DNA of 64,000 nucleotides from Sva-07 sp963710625 (GTDB lineage Bacteria > Actinomycetota > Acidimicrobiia > Acidimicrobiales > Ilumatobacteraceae), in the NCBI GenBank assembly GCA_963710625.1, contig CAVQBG010000017.1, positions 175,745 through 239,744 on the forward strand, read 5' to 3'. The notes beneath the pieces were generated by a model, which did not search any database, was not told where the DNA came from, and saw only the letters and a list, made by a program, of their open reading frames with translations. A program made the position numbers and the translations under genes. The stretch's first letter is position 1. Every line of letters begins with the position of its first letter. Shown here piece after piece: positions 40,966 through 50,315 of the stretch.

Positions 40966-41999
40966 GTTGGCGTCGGCGACGCTGTCTCGAGATCCGACGT
41001 CGGCTGCTTCTCGCCGGGGCCGCGCACGCGCTGGCGCAGCACGTAGAACGTCCAGCCCTGGTACACCAACACGACCGGCATCAGCACGACGACCACGATG
41101 GTCATGACCTTGAGTGCGTAGTTGCCGGATGCGCTGTCGGCGATGGTGAGGTTGTACGCCTCGTCGGTCGACGACACGAGCACGTTCGGATAGAGGTTGA
41201 CGAAGATCGACATGACGGACAACCCGATCGCGAAGGCGGTGGCCGTGAACGCCCAGCCGTCGTGTCCGTCGCGAATCGACCATGCCGCGGCAAGGACCAT
41301 GAAGACCGCCAGGAACTCGACAGGCCCGGGGAGCACGCCCTCGTCGGCGACCACATGCGTCCACACCGCGAACACGATCACGGCGCCGGCCGCAATCCAG
41401 GCCAGCCGGTACGCGATCTTGTCGGCTCGCTCGGCGACGATTCCGGTGGTCTTCAGCCTCAGGAACGTCGCGCCGTGCAGCAACGAGAGCGCGAGCATCG
41501 TGACTCCGGTCCAGAGGCCGTACGGCGTGAGCACGTCCAGGAGGTTCCCGGTGAACTCACCCGACTCGTTCACCGGCAGACCGACGAGCAGGTCGCCGAG
41601 CGCAGTGCCGAACATCACGGGGAGCAGCAGGCTCGAAACGGTGAGTGCCCATGTCCAGAACTTGCGCCACGACGGATTCCCGATCTTGCTGCGGTACTCG
41701 AACGTGAGGCCGCGGATCATCAGGAGCATGAGCGTGATCATCAGGGCGAGGTACAGCGCCGAGAACCAGGTGGCATACCAGTCGGGGAACGCGGCGAAGG
41801 TCGCCGCGCCGGCCACGATGAGCCAGACCTCGTTGCCGTCCCAGAAGGGCCCGATCGAGTTGATCGCGACGCGCTGTTCGGTGTCGGTCCTGCCGACGTA
41901 GTGGTGCAGCGCACCGACACCGAAATCGAATCCTTCGAGCACGAAGAAGCCGATCCACAAGACGGCGATGATCATGAACCAGAGCGTTGGGAGATTCAT
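40962..41999 (-). CDS. cydB: Cytochrome bd ubiquinol/menaquinol oxidase subunit II
   Basis: A 345-residue membrane protein with about nine spans. FFVLEGFDFGVGALHHYVGR and INSIGPFWDGNEVWLIVAGA are the CydB signatures near the N-terminus, and PVVLVYQGWTFYVLRQRV lies near the C-terminus. With CydA it forms the high-affinity terminal oxidase that reduces O2 to water without proton pumping. It starts nine bases after cydA and overlaps cydD by four bases. Confidence 0.95.
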   Translation of the reverse strand: MNLPTLWFMIIAVLWIGFFVLEGFDFGVGALHHYVGRTDTEQRVAINSIGPFWDGNEVWLIVAGAATFAAFPDWYATWFSALYLALMITLMLLMIRGLTFEYRSKIGNPSWRKFWTWALTVSSLLLPVMFGTALGDLLVGLPVNESGEFTGNLLDVLTPYGLWTGVTMLALSLLHGATFLRLKTTGIVAERADKIAYRLAWIAAGAVIVFAVWTHVVADEGVLPGPVEFLAVFMVLAAAWSIRDGHDGWAFTATAFAIGLSVMSIFVNLYPNVLVSSTDEAYNLTIADSASGNYALKVMTIVVVVLMPVVLVYQGWTFYVLRQRVRGPGEKQPTSDLETASPTPT

Positions 42000-42008
42000 G
42001 GTGGCCTC

Positions 42009-43427
42009 CTAGTAGGTGAGCGCCGGCAGGCGCTCGGCGTCGTCGTCGCCCGGCTCGAGTTCGTCGGACGAGGGGTCGTCGGGAGGTGGTGGAAGGTCCT
42101 TGCGCACGGCGCGCACCTGGAGCAGGACATAGGCGACGCCCATCGCGACGTAGATGGCGTAGAACATGGCCAGGCTGATCCACAGCTCGGTGGTGCTGAC
42201 CGTCGACGAGACCCCGTCCTCGGTCTTCAGCAAGCCTTGCACGATCCAGGGTTGGCGGCCGTTCTCGGCCAGTACCCACCCGGCGGTGTTCATGGCGTAG
42301 AGCGCGAAGAACGAGATCGATGCGACTCCCAGGAACCAGCGAGACGTGTTGAGCCGACGGCGCCACAACACCCAGCCACCCCACAACGACATCAACATGA
42401 CCCCAGCAGCGAGATACGCCATCACCCGCATGCCCCAGTACTGCAGGAACACGTTGGGGATGTAGTTGCCCGGACCGTATTCCTGTTCGTACTGCGCCTG
42501 GAGTTGGTTCATCCCCTGGACCTCGCCGTTCCAGGTCCCGGTCGCCAACACCGACAGCAGGTGCGGGATCTCGATGACCTGCGTCGCGTTCGGGTCGTTG
42601 TTGCCGCCCCCGATCTGGAAGGCGGAGAACGAACACGGCTGACAGGTCTCCCACTGTCCCTCGGCGGCGGCGATCTTCATCGGTTGGTACACCGCCTCCA
42701 CCTGGCCGAGTTGGCCCCCGACGCGCATCTGCAACAGGATCGCCGGGATCAGGATGATCAGTGCCACCTTGGCGCTCTTGGCGAAGATCTCGGGGTCGAC
42801 CTTGCGGCGGATCTTCCAGGCCGACACCGACAACATCACCAGCGCACCGGACACGATGGCAGCGAGGATCACGTGGGCGTAGCTCCACCGGAAGACGGGG
42901 TTCGTGAAGAGTGCCCCGATGTCGTTGAGCACCGGGCGACCCGTTTGCGGATCGAGCTCGTAGCCCACCGGGTTCTGCATCCACGAGTTCGCCATCACGA
43001 TGAACATCGCCGAGAGCGACGCCCCGATCGCCACCGCCCAGATCGAGGCCAGGTGGATTCGCCTGGGCAGCCGGTTCCAGCCGAAGATCCACAATCCGAG
43101 GAAGGTCGACTCGAGGAAGAACGCGGCCAGGCCCTCCATCGCCAGGGGCGCTCCGAACACGTCGCCGACGAACCGTGAGTAGGCCGACCAGTTCATCCCG
43201 AACTCGAACTCCTGGACGATCCCCGTCACGACGCCGATCGCGACGTTGATCAACAAGATGTTGCCGAAGAACTTGGTGAGCCGGAGGTATCGGTCGTCGC
43301 CCGATCGATGCCACTTGGTCTGCAGGATGGCGACGAGGAACGACAACCCGATCGTCACGGGGACGAACAGGAAGTGATAGATCGTCGTGGAGGCGAACTG
43401 AATTCGCGCGAGATCCACATTGTCCAC
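42009..43427 (-). CDS. cydA: Cytochrome bd oxidase subunit I
   Basis: A 472-residue membrane protein. LARIQFASTTIYHFLFVPVT contains the His ligand of heme b595, MNWSAYSRFVGDVFGAPLAM is the conserved first loop, and VFRWSYAHVILAAIVSGAL holds the b558 His. NGRQPWIVQGLLKT is the GRQPW motif. The quinol (Q) loop is of the short type. A GTG at 43427 with AGAGGAG upstream is chosen over an upstream in-frame start that runs into the operator. It heads cydABDC and carries the GGGTGA-N7-TCACCC operator 53 bases upstream. Confidence 0.95.
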   Translation of the reverse strand: MDNVDLARIQFASTTIYHFLFVPVTIGLSFLVAILQTKWHRSGDDRYLRLTKFFGNILLINVAIGVVTGIVQEFEFGMNWSAYSRFVGDVFGAPLAMEGLAAFFLESTFLGLWIFGWNRLPRRIHLASIWAVAIGASLSAMFIVMANSWMQNPVGYELDPQTGRPVLNDIGALFTNPVFRWSYAHVILAAIVSGALVMLSVSAWKIRRKVDPEIFAKSAKVALIILIPAILLQMRVGGQLGQVEAVYQPMKIAAAEGQWETCQPCSFSAFQIGGGNNDPNATQVIEIPHLLSVLATGTWNGEVQGMNQLQAQYEQEYGPGNYIPNVFLQYWGMRVMAYLAAGVMLMSLWGGWVLWRRRLNTSRWFLGVASISFFALYAMNTAGWVLAENGRQPWIVQGLLKTEDGVSSTVSTTELWISLAMFYAIYVAMGVAYVLLQVRAVRKDLPPPPDDPSSDELEPGDDDAERLPALTY

Positions 43428-43479
43428 GGTCAGCTCCTCTTCGAGATCGTCTCGGTCACAGATCGACTCTCGCCGAAGG

Positions 43480-43514
43480 GTGGGTGAGGGCGCTTCACCC
43501 ACCACCCGGGTGAA
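43480..43514 (-). promoter_or_regulatory. Operator-like repeat upstream of cydA
   Basis: GTGGGTGA-N7-TCACCCAC (43480-43502) is a perfect 8-bp inverted repeat, followed by ACCCGGGTGAA (43504-43514). The same compound site occurs at 50619-50651 and, oriented toward its own downstream gene, at 53574-53607. Confidence 0.7.
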
Positions 43515-43556
43515 TTTTGCGCACGCGGCGCTCAGCCCGGTTCTGTCGCGGGGGAG

Positions 43557-45446
43557 TCAGGGCGTGACGATGTTGAAGTCGGGGTCGACGGGGGCGAGGA
43601 GGCCGACGAGGTTCGCCATGGTCGTCGGGTCGCCGTCGACGGTGACGGTGCCGTCGCCGAGCGCGGCGGTCAGGTCGAGTTGTCCGGTGACGACTCCGAT
43701 GAGCGTGTGGCGGGTGAGGGTGAACCGGGTCACGCCGCTCGGGGCCTCGGTGACGGTGTGGTGGTGGAGCACCCCGTTGCGGAGCTCGGCGAGGTAGGTG
43801 GTGTTCTCGTCGGTGATCGTCCAGGCGGTCACGATGTGTTCGTTCCAGGCGCGTGGCCCGTCGATGCGCACGGCGATGCTGTCGAAGACCTGTGACACGC
43901 TGAGTGAGTAGGCGAGGTCGGGTGAGGTGGTGGCCGGGGTGCCGAAGTTGCCCCCTCGGAGCTCCGCAGCTCCGGCGAGGTAGGCGTTGCGCCAGGTGCC
44001 GTTCTCGGCGCCGAAGCCGAGTTGTTCGAGCGCGTCGGCGAGGAGTGTGCGTGCCTCGTCGTCGGTGTCGTCGGCGAACACGAGATGCTTGCCGACCTCG
44101 ACACACCAGCGGTAGTCGCCGTCGTCCCAGGCCCGTCGCGCCACTGCCAGCGCACCGTCGCGTCCACCCATGGCGTCGACGTAGCGTGCGGCGACACCCT
44201 CGGGCGGGTGCGGCCACAGGTTCGCGGGGTTGGCGTCGTACCAGCCCATGTAGCGCTGGTAGATCGCCTTCACGTTGTGGCTGACCGAGCCGTAGTAGCC
44301 GTGGGTGTGCCACTGCTGCGCGAGCGCGGGTGGTGTCTCGATCGCCTCGGCGATCTCGGCGCCGTTGAACCCCTGGTTGACCATGCGCAGCGTCTGGTCG
44401 TGCAGGTACAGGTACATGTCGCGCTGCATCGCCAGGAACTCCACGGCGCGTTCGCGGCCCCAGGTCGGCCAGTGATGAGATGCGAACACCAGGTCGAGTT
44501 CGTCGCCCCACATCGAGATCGTCTCGGTGAGGTAGTGCGCCCAGGCGTGGGCGTCGCGCACGACGGCACCGCGAAGCGTGAGCACGTTGTGCAACGTGTG
44601 CGAGGTGTTCTCCGCTGCGCACAGAGCGCGGTGCTGCGGGAAGAAGAAGTTCATCTCTGCGGGGGCCTCGGTGCCAGGGGTCATCTGGAACACGATGTCC
44701 ACCCCGTCGATCGTCAGCGTCTGGCCGGTGTGGGTGATGTCGATCGTCGGCGGAATCAGCGAGACCGTGCCCGAGGAGGTGGTCTGGCCGAGCCCCGCTC
44801 CGATCTGGCCGGCGGGGCCCCGTTCGAGGGCGGCGCCGTACATGTAACCGGCTCGCCGCAGCATGGCCGTGCCGGCGAACACGTTCTCGGACACGGCGTG
44901 ATGCATGAAACCTTCCGGCGCGATGACCTCGACGTTGCCGGCGGCCACCTGCTCGTCGCTGATGATGCCCTTGACGCCGCCGAAGTGGTCGGCGTGGCTG
45001 TGGGTGTAGATCATCGCCTTCACCGGACGTTCGCCGCGGTGCTCGGTGTAGAGCGCGAACGCAGCCGCCGCGGTCTCGGAGCTGATCAAGGGGTCGATCA
45101 CGATCACCCCGCTGTCGCCCTCGATGACGCTCATCACCGACAGGTCGTAGCCGCGCAACTGATAGATGCCCGGTGTGACCTCGAACAGGCCGTCCTCGAT
45201 CAGCAACTGTCCCTGACGCCACAGGCTCGGGTTCACGGTGTCCGGCGCGTCGGTGTCGCGCATGAAGTCGTAGGCATCGAGATCCCACACGACACGGCCG
45301 TCCGTCGAGCGGATCTGTCGTTCGGTCGCTCGGCCGACGAAGCCTCGACGGACGTCGTCGTAGTCCCGACGATCCTCCATCGGCAGGGTCGCAGCCATCT
45401 CGTCGATGACAGCGCGTGTCGCTGGCGTTGCTGCGGGTTCGGTCAT
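43557..45446 (-). CDS. Alkyl (SDS-type) sulfatase, metallo-beta-lactamase fold
   Basis: A 629-residue enzyme of the SdsA1/BDS1 class. The N-terminal MBL domain has YTHSHADHFGGVKGI (binuclear zinc site) and later LCAAENTSHTLHNV and AHAWAHYLTET. A middle dimerisation region and a C-terminal SCP2-like domain (TMANLVGLLAPVDPDFN) follow, as in the family. It cleaves primary or secondary alkyl sulfates to an alcohol and sulfate. No signal peptide is seen. The ATG at 45446 overlaps the ndh stop by four bases, so it is the last gene of the seven-gene operon. Confidence 0.92.
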   Translation of the reverse strand: MTEPAATPATRAVIDEMAATLPMEDRRDYDDVRRGFVGRATERQIRSTDGRVVWDLDAYDFMRDTDAPDTVNPSLWRQGQLLIEDGLFEVTPGIYQLRGYDLSVMSVIEGDSGVIVIDPLISSETAAAAFALYTEHRGERPVKAMIYTHSHADHFGGVKGIISDEQVAAGNVEVIAPEGFMHHAVSENVFAGTAMLRRAGYMYGAALERGPAGQIGAGLGQTTSSGTVSLIPPTIDITHTGQTLTIDGVDIVFQMTPGTEAPAEMNFFFPQHRALCAAENTSHTLHNVLTLRGAVVRDAHAWAHYLTETISMWGDELDLVFASHHWPTWGRERAVEFLAMQRDMYLYLHDQTLRMVNQGFNGAEIAEAIETPPALAQQWHTHGYYGSVSHNVKAIYQRYMGWYDANPANLWPHPPEGVAARYVDAMGGRDGALAVARRAWDDGDYRWCVEVGKHLVFADDTDDEARTLLADALEQLGFGAENGTWRNAYLAGAAELRGGNFGTPATTSPDLAYSLSVSQVFDSIAVRIDGPRAWNEHIVTAWTITDENTTYLAELRNGVLHHHTVTEAPSGVTRFTLTRHTLIGVVTGQLDLTAALGDGTVTVDGDPTTMANLVGLLAPVDPDFNIVTP

Positions 45447-46828
45447 GGGAGCCTCCGGCGGTGGTCGGGTCGTGTCGGGGGTGAGTTGGGAAACGGCGTC
45501 GGTTGGACGATCGATCGCACGCTCGCCGGAAGGCTGAGGTCGCCGCCGACGTGCGCGGTGCTGAACTGGCGCTCGGCGCGACCTCGGCCGATCATCGATC
45601 GCATCCAGCGCAGCATGGTGGTCAGCCGGTTGCCGTAGCCGCTCAGGAACGCGAGGTGGACGAAGAACCAGACGAACCATCCCGCGAAGCCGCTCAGGCG
45701 CAGCCCTCGGATGCTCGCGATCGCTCGGAAGCGACCGACCGTGGCGACGGTGCCGACGTCTCGGTACGTGAACGCCACGGAAGGTTTGCCGTCGAGGCGC
45801 CGCGCGATCGTGTTGGCGGCGTGCAGGCCGCCCTGCATCGCGACCTCCGCCACCCCGGGCAGGTGTTGATACGTCGCCATGTCACCGATCGCGAAGACCT
45901 CGGGATGGTCGGCAAGGCTCAGGTCGTCGGCCACCTCGATCCGTCCGGCACGATCGAGCGTCGCGCCGCTCTGGTCGGCGAGCAGTCGCGCCAACGGCGA
46001 GGCGTGCACACCCGCCGCCCACACCGTGGTGTGCGCCTCGATCCGGGACGCGGCGCCGTCGGCGCCCAGCACGTCCACGCCGTCGGCGTCGACGCCGACG
46101 ACCCGGGAGTGCATCTGCAGCTCGACACCGAGTGCTTCGAGTTCGTTGCGGGCGGCGTGTGACAGGCGGTCGCCGAACGTCGCCAGCGGTTCGTCGCCGC
46201 CGTCGACGACGATCACCCGGACCGAGGACGGGTCGATGCTCCGGAACTCGTTGCGCAGCGAGCGGGTCGCGAGCTCACGCACCTGGCCCGCCAGCTCGAC
46301 ACCGGTGGGGCCGGCGCCGACGATCACCACGGTCAGCCAGCGTCGCCGTTCGTCGGGGTCGGTCGCGAGTTCGGCCATCTCGAACGCGCCGAAGAAGCGG
46401 CGGCGCAGTTCGAGGGCGTCGTCGATCGTCTTCATGCCCGGCGCGTGCCGCGCGAGTTCGTCGTGGCCGAAGTACGACTGCCCAGCACCCGCGGCGACGA
46501 TCAGCGAGTCGTAGTGCAACTCGACGGTCTCGATGCCGCCCGGCGCCACCGCGTGCACGACGCGATCGTCGAGGTCGAAGCCGGTCACCTCGGCGAGCAG
46601 GACCCTGGTGTTGGCCGCGCCGCGCAGGATGTGGCGCAGCGGCATCGCGATCTGTCCGGGCGAGAGCATCCCGGTGGCCACCTGGTACAGCAGCGGCTGG
46701 AACAGATGGTGGTTGCGACGGTCGACGAGCGTGACGTCGACGTCCATGTGGGCGAGCCGACGAGCGGCGAAGAGGCCCCCGAACCCACCACCGACCACGA
46801 CGACCCGATGGCGCTGTTCGGACGTCAT
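45443..46828 (-). CDS. ndh: Type II NADH:quinone oxidoreductase (NDH-2)
   Basis: A 461-residue flavoprotein. VVVVGGGFGGLFAARRLAH binds FAD, VVIVGAGPTGVELAGQVREL binds NADH, and VFAIGDMATYQHLPGVAEVA is the second FAD motif. The C-terminal WFVWFFVHLAFLSGYGNRL is the amphipathic membrane-binding segment typical of NDH-2. It passes electrons from NADH to quinone without proton pumping, a natural partner for the bd oxidase encoded downstream. It overlaps the alkylsulfatase gene. Confidence 0.92.
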   Translation of the reverse strand: MTSEQRHRVVVVGGGFGGLFAARRLAHMDVDVTLVDRRNHHLFQPLLYQVATGMLSPGQIAMPLRHILRGAANTRVLLAEVTGFDLDDRVVHAVAPGGIETVELHYDSLIVAAGAGQSYFGHDELARHAPGMKTIDDALELRRRFFGAFEMAELATDPDERRRWLTVVIVGAGPTGVELAGQVRELATRSLRNEFRSIDPSSVRVIVVDGGDEPLATFGDRLSHAARNELEALGVELQMHSRVVGVDADGVDVLGADGAASRIEAHTTVWAAGVHASPLARLLADQSGATLDRAGRIEVADDLSLADHPEVFAIGDMATYQHLPGVAEVAMQGGLHAANTIARRLDGKPSVAFTYRDVGTVATVGRFRAIASIRGLRLSGFAGWFVWFFVHLAFLSGYGNRLTTMLRWMRSMIGRGRAERQFSTAHVGGDLSLPASVRSIVQPTPFPNSPPTRPDHRRRLP

Positions 46829-46867
46829 GTCATCGGGTCTCGAGTCGCGGTGGCATCGAGGACCTCG

Positions 46868-48247
46868 TCACAACCGGGATTCGATCGCACGCTCGCGCTG
46901 GTGCTCGGAGTACGGCGGATAGCGAACCCCAGGGTCGATCCTCGGGCTGTGGTAGAGCACACCTCTGGCGTTCGTGAAGGCTTCGAATCCCCACTTTCCG
47001 TGGTACTTGCCCATTCCGGAATTGCCGACACCGCCGAACGGCAGCTCCGGTACCAAGGGATGCAGCGAGCAGTCGTTCACCACGGCATCGCCGGATTGGG
47101 TGGCTCCGAGGATCTGCTCGACGACATCATCGTCCTCGGCGAAGACGTACAACCCCAGCGGGTGGGGATTCGAGTTCACCCAGTCGATGACGCGTTCGAC
47201 GGAGTCGATCTCGAGCACTGGCAGGATCGGGCCGAACACCTCCTGCTGCATGATCGGAGAATCCCATGCGACGTCGACGAGCACGGTCGGAGCGATGTAG
47301 AAGTCGTCCAGGTCGACCTGGCCGCCGACGGCGATCGTCCCGCTCCCCATCAGGCCCGCCAGACGCTCGGTGCCCTTGCGGTGGATGATCCGGCCGTAGT
47401 CAGGCGACTGCTGTGGATCGTCGCCGTAGAAGTCCTTCACCGCTTGCACGAGATGTCGGACGAGCTCGTCTTTGACCTCGGGCCACACCAGTACGTGGTC
47501 AGGCGCAGTGCAGATCTGTCCGGCGTTGGTGTACCGACCGTACGCGATGCGCCGAGCCGCCGACTCGATGTCGGCCGACGGATGCACGATCGTCGGGCTC
47601 TTGCCGCCCAACTCGAGCACGGTCGGCGTGAGATGTTTCGCGGCGGCCTGATGGATGATCTTGCCGACCGAGGGGCTGCCGGTGAAGAAGATCAGATCCC
47701 AATGCTGATCGAGCAACGCCGTGGTCTCCGGCACCGCACCCTCGACGACGGCCACGGCGTGGGGGTCGAGGTACTTCGGGACGAGTTCAGCGATGAGCGC
47801 TGACGTCGCGACGCACATCTCCGACGGCTTGATCACGGCGGTGTTTCCTGCGGCGAGCGCCGGGGCGAGCGGCCCGAACGTCAACATCAACGGCTCGTTC
47901 CAGGCCCCGATGATGAGCGTGACGCCGAGCGCCTCGCGTCGGACCCGGACATGACCGGGTTCGAGCACGAGCGGCGTGGGTTCGCGTTCGACCTTCATCC
48001 ACGTGTGCATGTGCTTCAGGGCGTACTCGGCTTCCTTGATGCAGAAGCCGACGTCCATGAGATCCGAGTCGACGTCGTTGCGGCGCAAGTCGTCCCGGAG
48101 CGTCGAGAAGAACCGTTGCCGGTTCTCCTCGAGCAGGGCTTTCATTGCCTCGAGTTGTTCACGACGCCACTCCACAGGCCTCGTGGCACCGGAATGGAAG
48201 TACGAGCGCTGGCCGGCAACGAGATCGGTGTAGTCAGGTGAAGTCAT
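46868..48247 (-). CDS. NAD(P)-dependent aldehyde dehydrogenase (ALDH3-like)
   Basis: A 459-residue ALDH. GVTLIIGAWNEPLMLTFGPL and LELGGKSPTIVHP (general-base Glu) lead to NAGQICTAPDHVLVW, with the catalytic Cys. Length and the short N-terminus place it near the class 3 fatty aldehyde dehydrogenases. It would oxidise aldehydes to acids. Within this operon the likely substrate is a fatty aldehyde from alkyl alcohol oxidation; that is inference from neighbours. Confidence 0.9.
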   Translation of the reverse strand: MTSPDYTDLVAGQRSYFHSGATRPVEWRREQLEAMKALLEENRQRFFSTLRDDLRRNDVDSDLMDVGFCIKEAEYALKHMHTWMKVEREPTPLVLEPGHVRVRREALGVTLIIGAWNEPLMLTFGPLAPALAAGNTAVIKPSEMCVATSALIAELVPKYLDPHAVAVVEGAVPETTALLDQHWDLIFFTGSPSVGKIIHQAAAKHLTPTVLELGGKSPTIVHPSADIESAARRIAYGRYTNAGQICTAPDHVLVWPEVKDELVRHLVQAVKDFYGDDPQQSPDYGRIIHRKGTERLAGLMGSGTIAVGGQVDLDDFYIAPTVLVDVAWDSPIMQQEVFGPILPVLEIDSVERVIDWVNSNPHPLGLYVFAEDDDVVEQILGATQSGDAVVNDCSLHPLVPELPFGGVGNSGMGKYHGKWGFEAFTNARGVLYHSPRIDPGVRYPPYSEHQRERAIESRL

Positions 48248-48280
48248 GGAGGTCCTCTGGGGATCGCGGGGCGACGTTGG

Positions 48281-49384
48281 TCACGATTTCCGGCCCTGTT
48301 CGCGCTTGACGAGGGCGTAGTAGTCGCTCCACATCACCTTGTACAGGCCGAGCTTCTTCGGGATCGCGCGAAGACCGGGGATCCAGGGGAGGAACAGGAA
48401 CGGCAGGCTGACGACAGCGGTCATGACCATCGCCCACAGATCGGCCGAGGCCCCGTTGAGGCCGGGGCCCCATTGGTACCAGAACGTGTACGGGAACAGC
48501 CACCACGCACCGGGCCAGTTGCCGACCTCGTTGATGATGCCCCACGTGTTGCCGGCGAGGTACCCGGCGTAGCGGGGAGCGTCGTTGGACACCGACAGGT
48601 TGTAGTACCAGCAGCCGGTGCCCTCCGGAAGTACCTGAGCGGGATCGAGTTGATCCTGCTGGTACGTGTCGGGGCTGATGCAGTCCGGTCCGCCACCGCC
48701 CTGGCCCGAGTCGCCGAAGTAGAGCAGGGCGAACGTCTGGTCGTTGGAGTACCAGATCGACGCGTCCGTCGCGTTGGCGACGATTGCGTTGTCGAGCCCG
48801 CCGGCGACTGCGTAGGCGAACTGTGCCTGCAGGATGGTGCCGAGCGGCCCGGCGTCGTCGCCGGCGACGTCGTAGCCGCCGGTCAGTGTCGCCTCGGCCA
48901 GCGCGGCCTTGTAGGCATCACTCCAGGCCGTCTGCTGATCGGAGGTCGCCGCCCGCCACTGCTCGAGTGCGGCGGCGACGGTGCCGTCAGGGTCGGGGGC
49001 AGTGGAGAGCGGTCGGGCGACGTAGTCCTCGAACGTGTTCACCGGGATCTGTTGACCGAACCACCGCTCCGGAGAGAACGGGCCGAACCCCTGGGTGGAG
49101 CCGTCCTGGGCGGTGGTCTGGTACGGGGGTCCGTAGGTGGCGCTCAGCGACGTCTGGTTGATCTCGCTCAGCGTCGTGGCGAGGAAGTCCTTCGGCGAGT
49201 CGGTCGACCACTCCTGAAAGGTCACGGGTGGCGGGTCGGGCGACGCGAAGAACACGGCGAGCCCGAGCACGATGACCGCGACGATCACGCCCGAGATGAT
49301 GACCTCACGAACGAGGTCGTACGGTCGGCGACCACCGCGCCACGCGACATCGCTGGACTTCCACGGTGCCGGTCCGCGGCTCAT
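48281..49384 (-). CDS. Membrane-anchored protein of unknown function in the cytochrome b operon
   Basis: A 367-residue protein with one N-terminal span (VIISGVIVAVIVLGLAVFFA, residues ~28-47), a ~260-residue extracytoplasmic region (WSTDSPKDFLATTLSEINQT onward) and one or two C-terminal spans (AMVMTAVVSLPFLFLPW). A Cys pair (DCIS; GTGCWYYN) lies outside the membrane. No heme or cluster motif is evident. It overlaps the cytochrome b gene by four bases, so it is probably a subunit of the same complex. No family recognised. Confidence 0.7.
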   Translation of the reverse strand: MSRGPAPWKSSDVAWRGGRRPYDLVREVIISGVIVAVIVLGLAVFFASPDPPPVTFQEWSTDSPKDFLATTLSEINQTSLSATYGPPYQTTAQDGSTQGFGPFSPERWFGQQIPVNTFEDYVARPLSTAPDPDGTVAAALEQWRAATSDQQTAWSDAYKAALAEATLTGGYDVAGDDAGPLGTILQAQFAYAVAGGLDNAIVANATDASIWYSNDQTFALLYFGDSGQGGGGPDCISPDTYQQDQLDPAQVLPEGTGCWYYNLSVSNDAPRYAGYLAGNTWGIINEVGNWPGAWWLFPYTFWYQWGPGLNGASADLWAMVMTAVVSLPFLFLPWIPGLRAIPKKLGLYKVMWSDYYALVKREQGRKS

Positions 49385-50109
49385 GACCGCACCTCGGTGC
49401 CCGCTCTCGTCGAGCTGCCGCTCTCGTCAGGTCTCGGTCCGTCGACCTCGTCGGCTCCCTCGAAGTCGGTGCCCTCGGCAGGGAACGGAGGCACGACGCC
49501 GTGACGGCGGACCCACAGCAGGTGCAGGGTGAGGAACGCGGTCACGCCGAGCGGGAGGATCACCACGTGCCAACCGGTCACGTTGTCCAGGTTCATCAGG
49601 TTGAGTGCCTTGCCGAGGCCGACCGAGTTGAGGGCATCCTTGGCCTGCTGACCGATGTACTGGCCGTCGTAGTTGCTCTGCAGCACGTACCCCGTGAGCC
49701 CGGTGAGGATGGCGACGAAGAACGTGAGCACGCCGAAGAACCATGTCAGGCCGCGCCCACCACGCCAGGCCGCGGTGAAGAACGACGAGCCGAAGTGCAC
49801 GAAGATGCAGAAGAAGAACAGCTGGCACGACCAGAAGTGCAGCGAGTTGAAGAACAGCCCGAAGTCCGACGTGTGCCACCAGTACGGGCCCCGGAACACC
49901 AGGATGCAACCGGTCACCACGAGGCTCACGAACGACATCAGCGCCAGCGAGCCGAACATGTAGAACAGCTTCGTGACGTAGATCGGTTCGTCACTCGGCA
50001 GCAGCCGCTCGTACGGCCAGTACGTCTCGGCATAGCGACGCACCGCAGCCATCATGTTGCCGTGTTCGTCGATCTCCTGGTCGGAGTCGTGTTCGACGAC
50101 GGAGCTCAT
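49381..50109 (-). CDS. Cytochrome b6-like membrane protein (N-terminal cyt b fold)
   Basis: A 242-residue protein with about four spans. Candidate heme ligands come as His pairs in the second and fourth spans: LFFNSLHFWSCQ, FCIFVHFGSSF, then VTGWHVVILPLGVTAFLTLH. This is the bis-His pattern of the cytochrome b/b6 N-terminal domain. A separate subunit IV and a bc1-type Rieske protein with a Tat anchor are not visible. The acidic C-terminal tail is cytoplasmic. It probably oxidises or reduces quinone together with the operon's unknown subunits. Confidence 0.8.
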   Translation of the reverse strand: MSSVVEHDSDQEIDEHGNMMAAVRRYAETYWPYERLLPSDEPIYVTKLFYMFGSLALMSFVSLVVTGCILVFRGPYWWHTSDFGLFFNSLHFWSCQLFFFCIFVHFGSSFFTAAWRGGRGLTWFFGVLTFFVAILTGLTGYVLQSNYDGQYIGQQAKDALNSVGLGKALNLMNLDNVTGWHVVILPLGVTAFLTLHLLWVRRHGVVPPFPAEGTDFEGADEVDGPRPDESGSSTRAGTEVRS

Positions 50110-50315
50110 TCGGCGCTCCTTCCCGAGGTGTCGGTTCGTTGCGACTCGACGTCGGCGACCTCACGGCGTGCACCCGGCAGCCGAACGGTCGCACCGACGA
50201 CGAACACCAACAGCACGAGGCTGTAGGCGACGAAGTTGCCCCAGGTGAGCAGGAGCCATCCCCATTCGAAGACCAACTTGGTTGGGTTCGCCAGATCGAT
50301 CAGCGGAAAGTTCAT
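50106..50315 (-). CDS. 69-residue single-span membrane protein
   Basis: MNFPLIDLANPTKLVFEWGW leads into one hydrophobic span (FVAYSLVLLVFVVGATV, residues ~29-45) and a charged C-terminal tail. It overlaps the genes on both sides by four bases (ATGA), so it is translated with the cytochrome b gene and is probably a small subunit of that membrane complex. No family recognised. Confidence 0.75.
   Translation of the reverse strand: MNFPLIDLANPTKLVFEWGWLLLTWGNFVAYSLVLLVFVVGATVRLPGARREVADVESQRTDTSGRSAE

Noticed and set aside
40944..43178. 744-codon plus-strand frame opposite cydD, cydB and cydA
   Set aside because: The opposite strand encodes clear CydABD proteins with all signature motifs. The plus-strand product is low-complexity His/Arg/Asp sequence.
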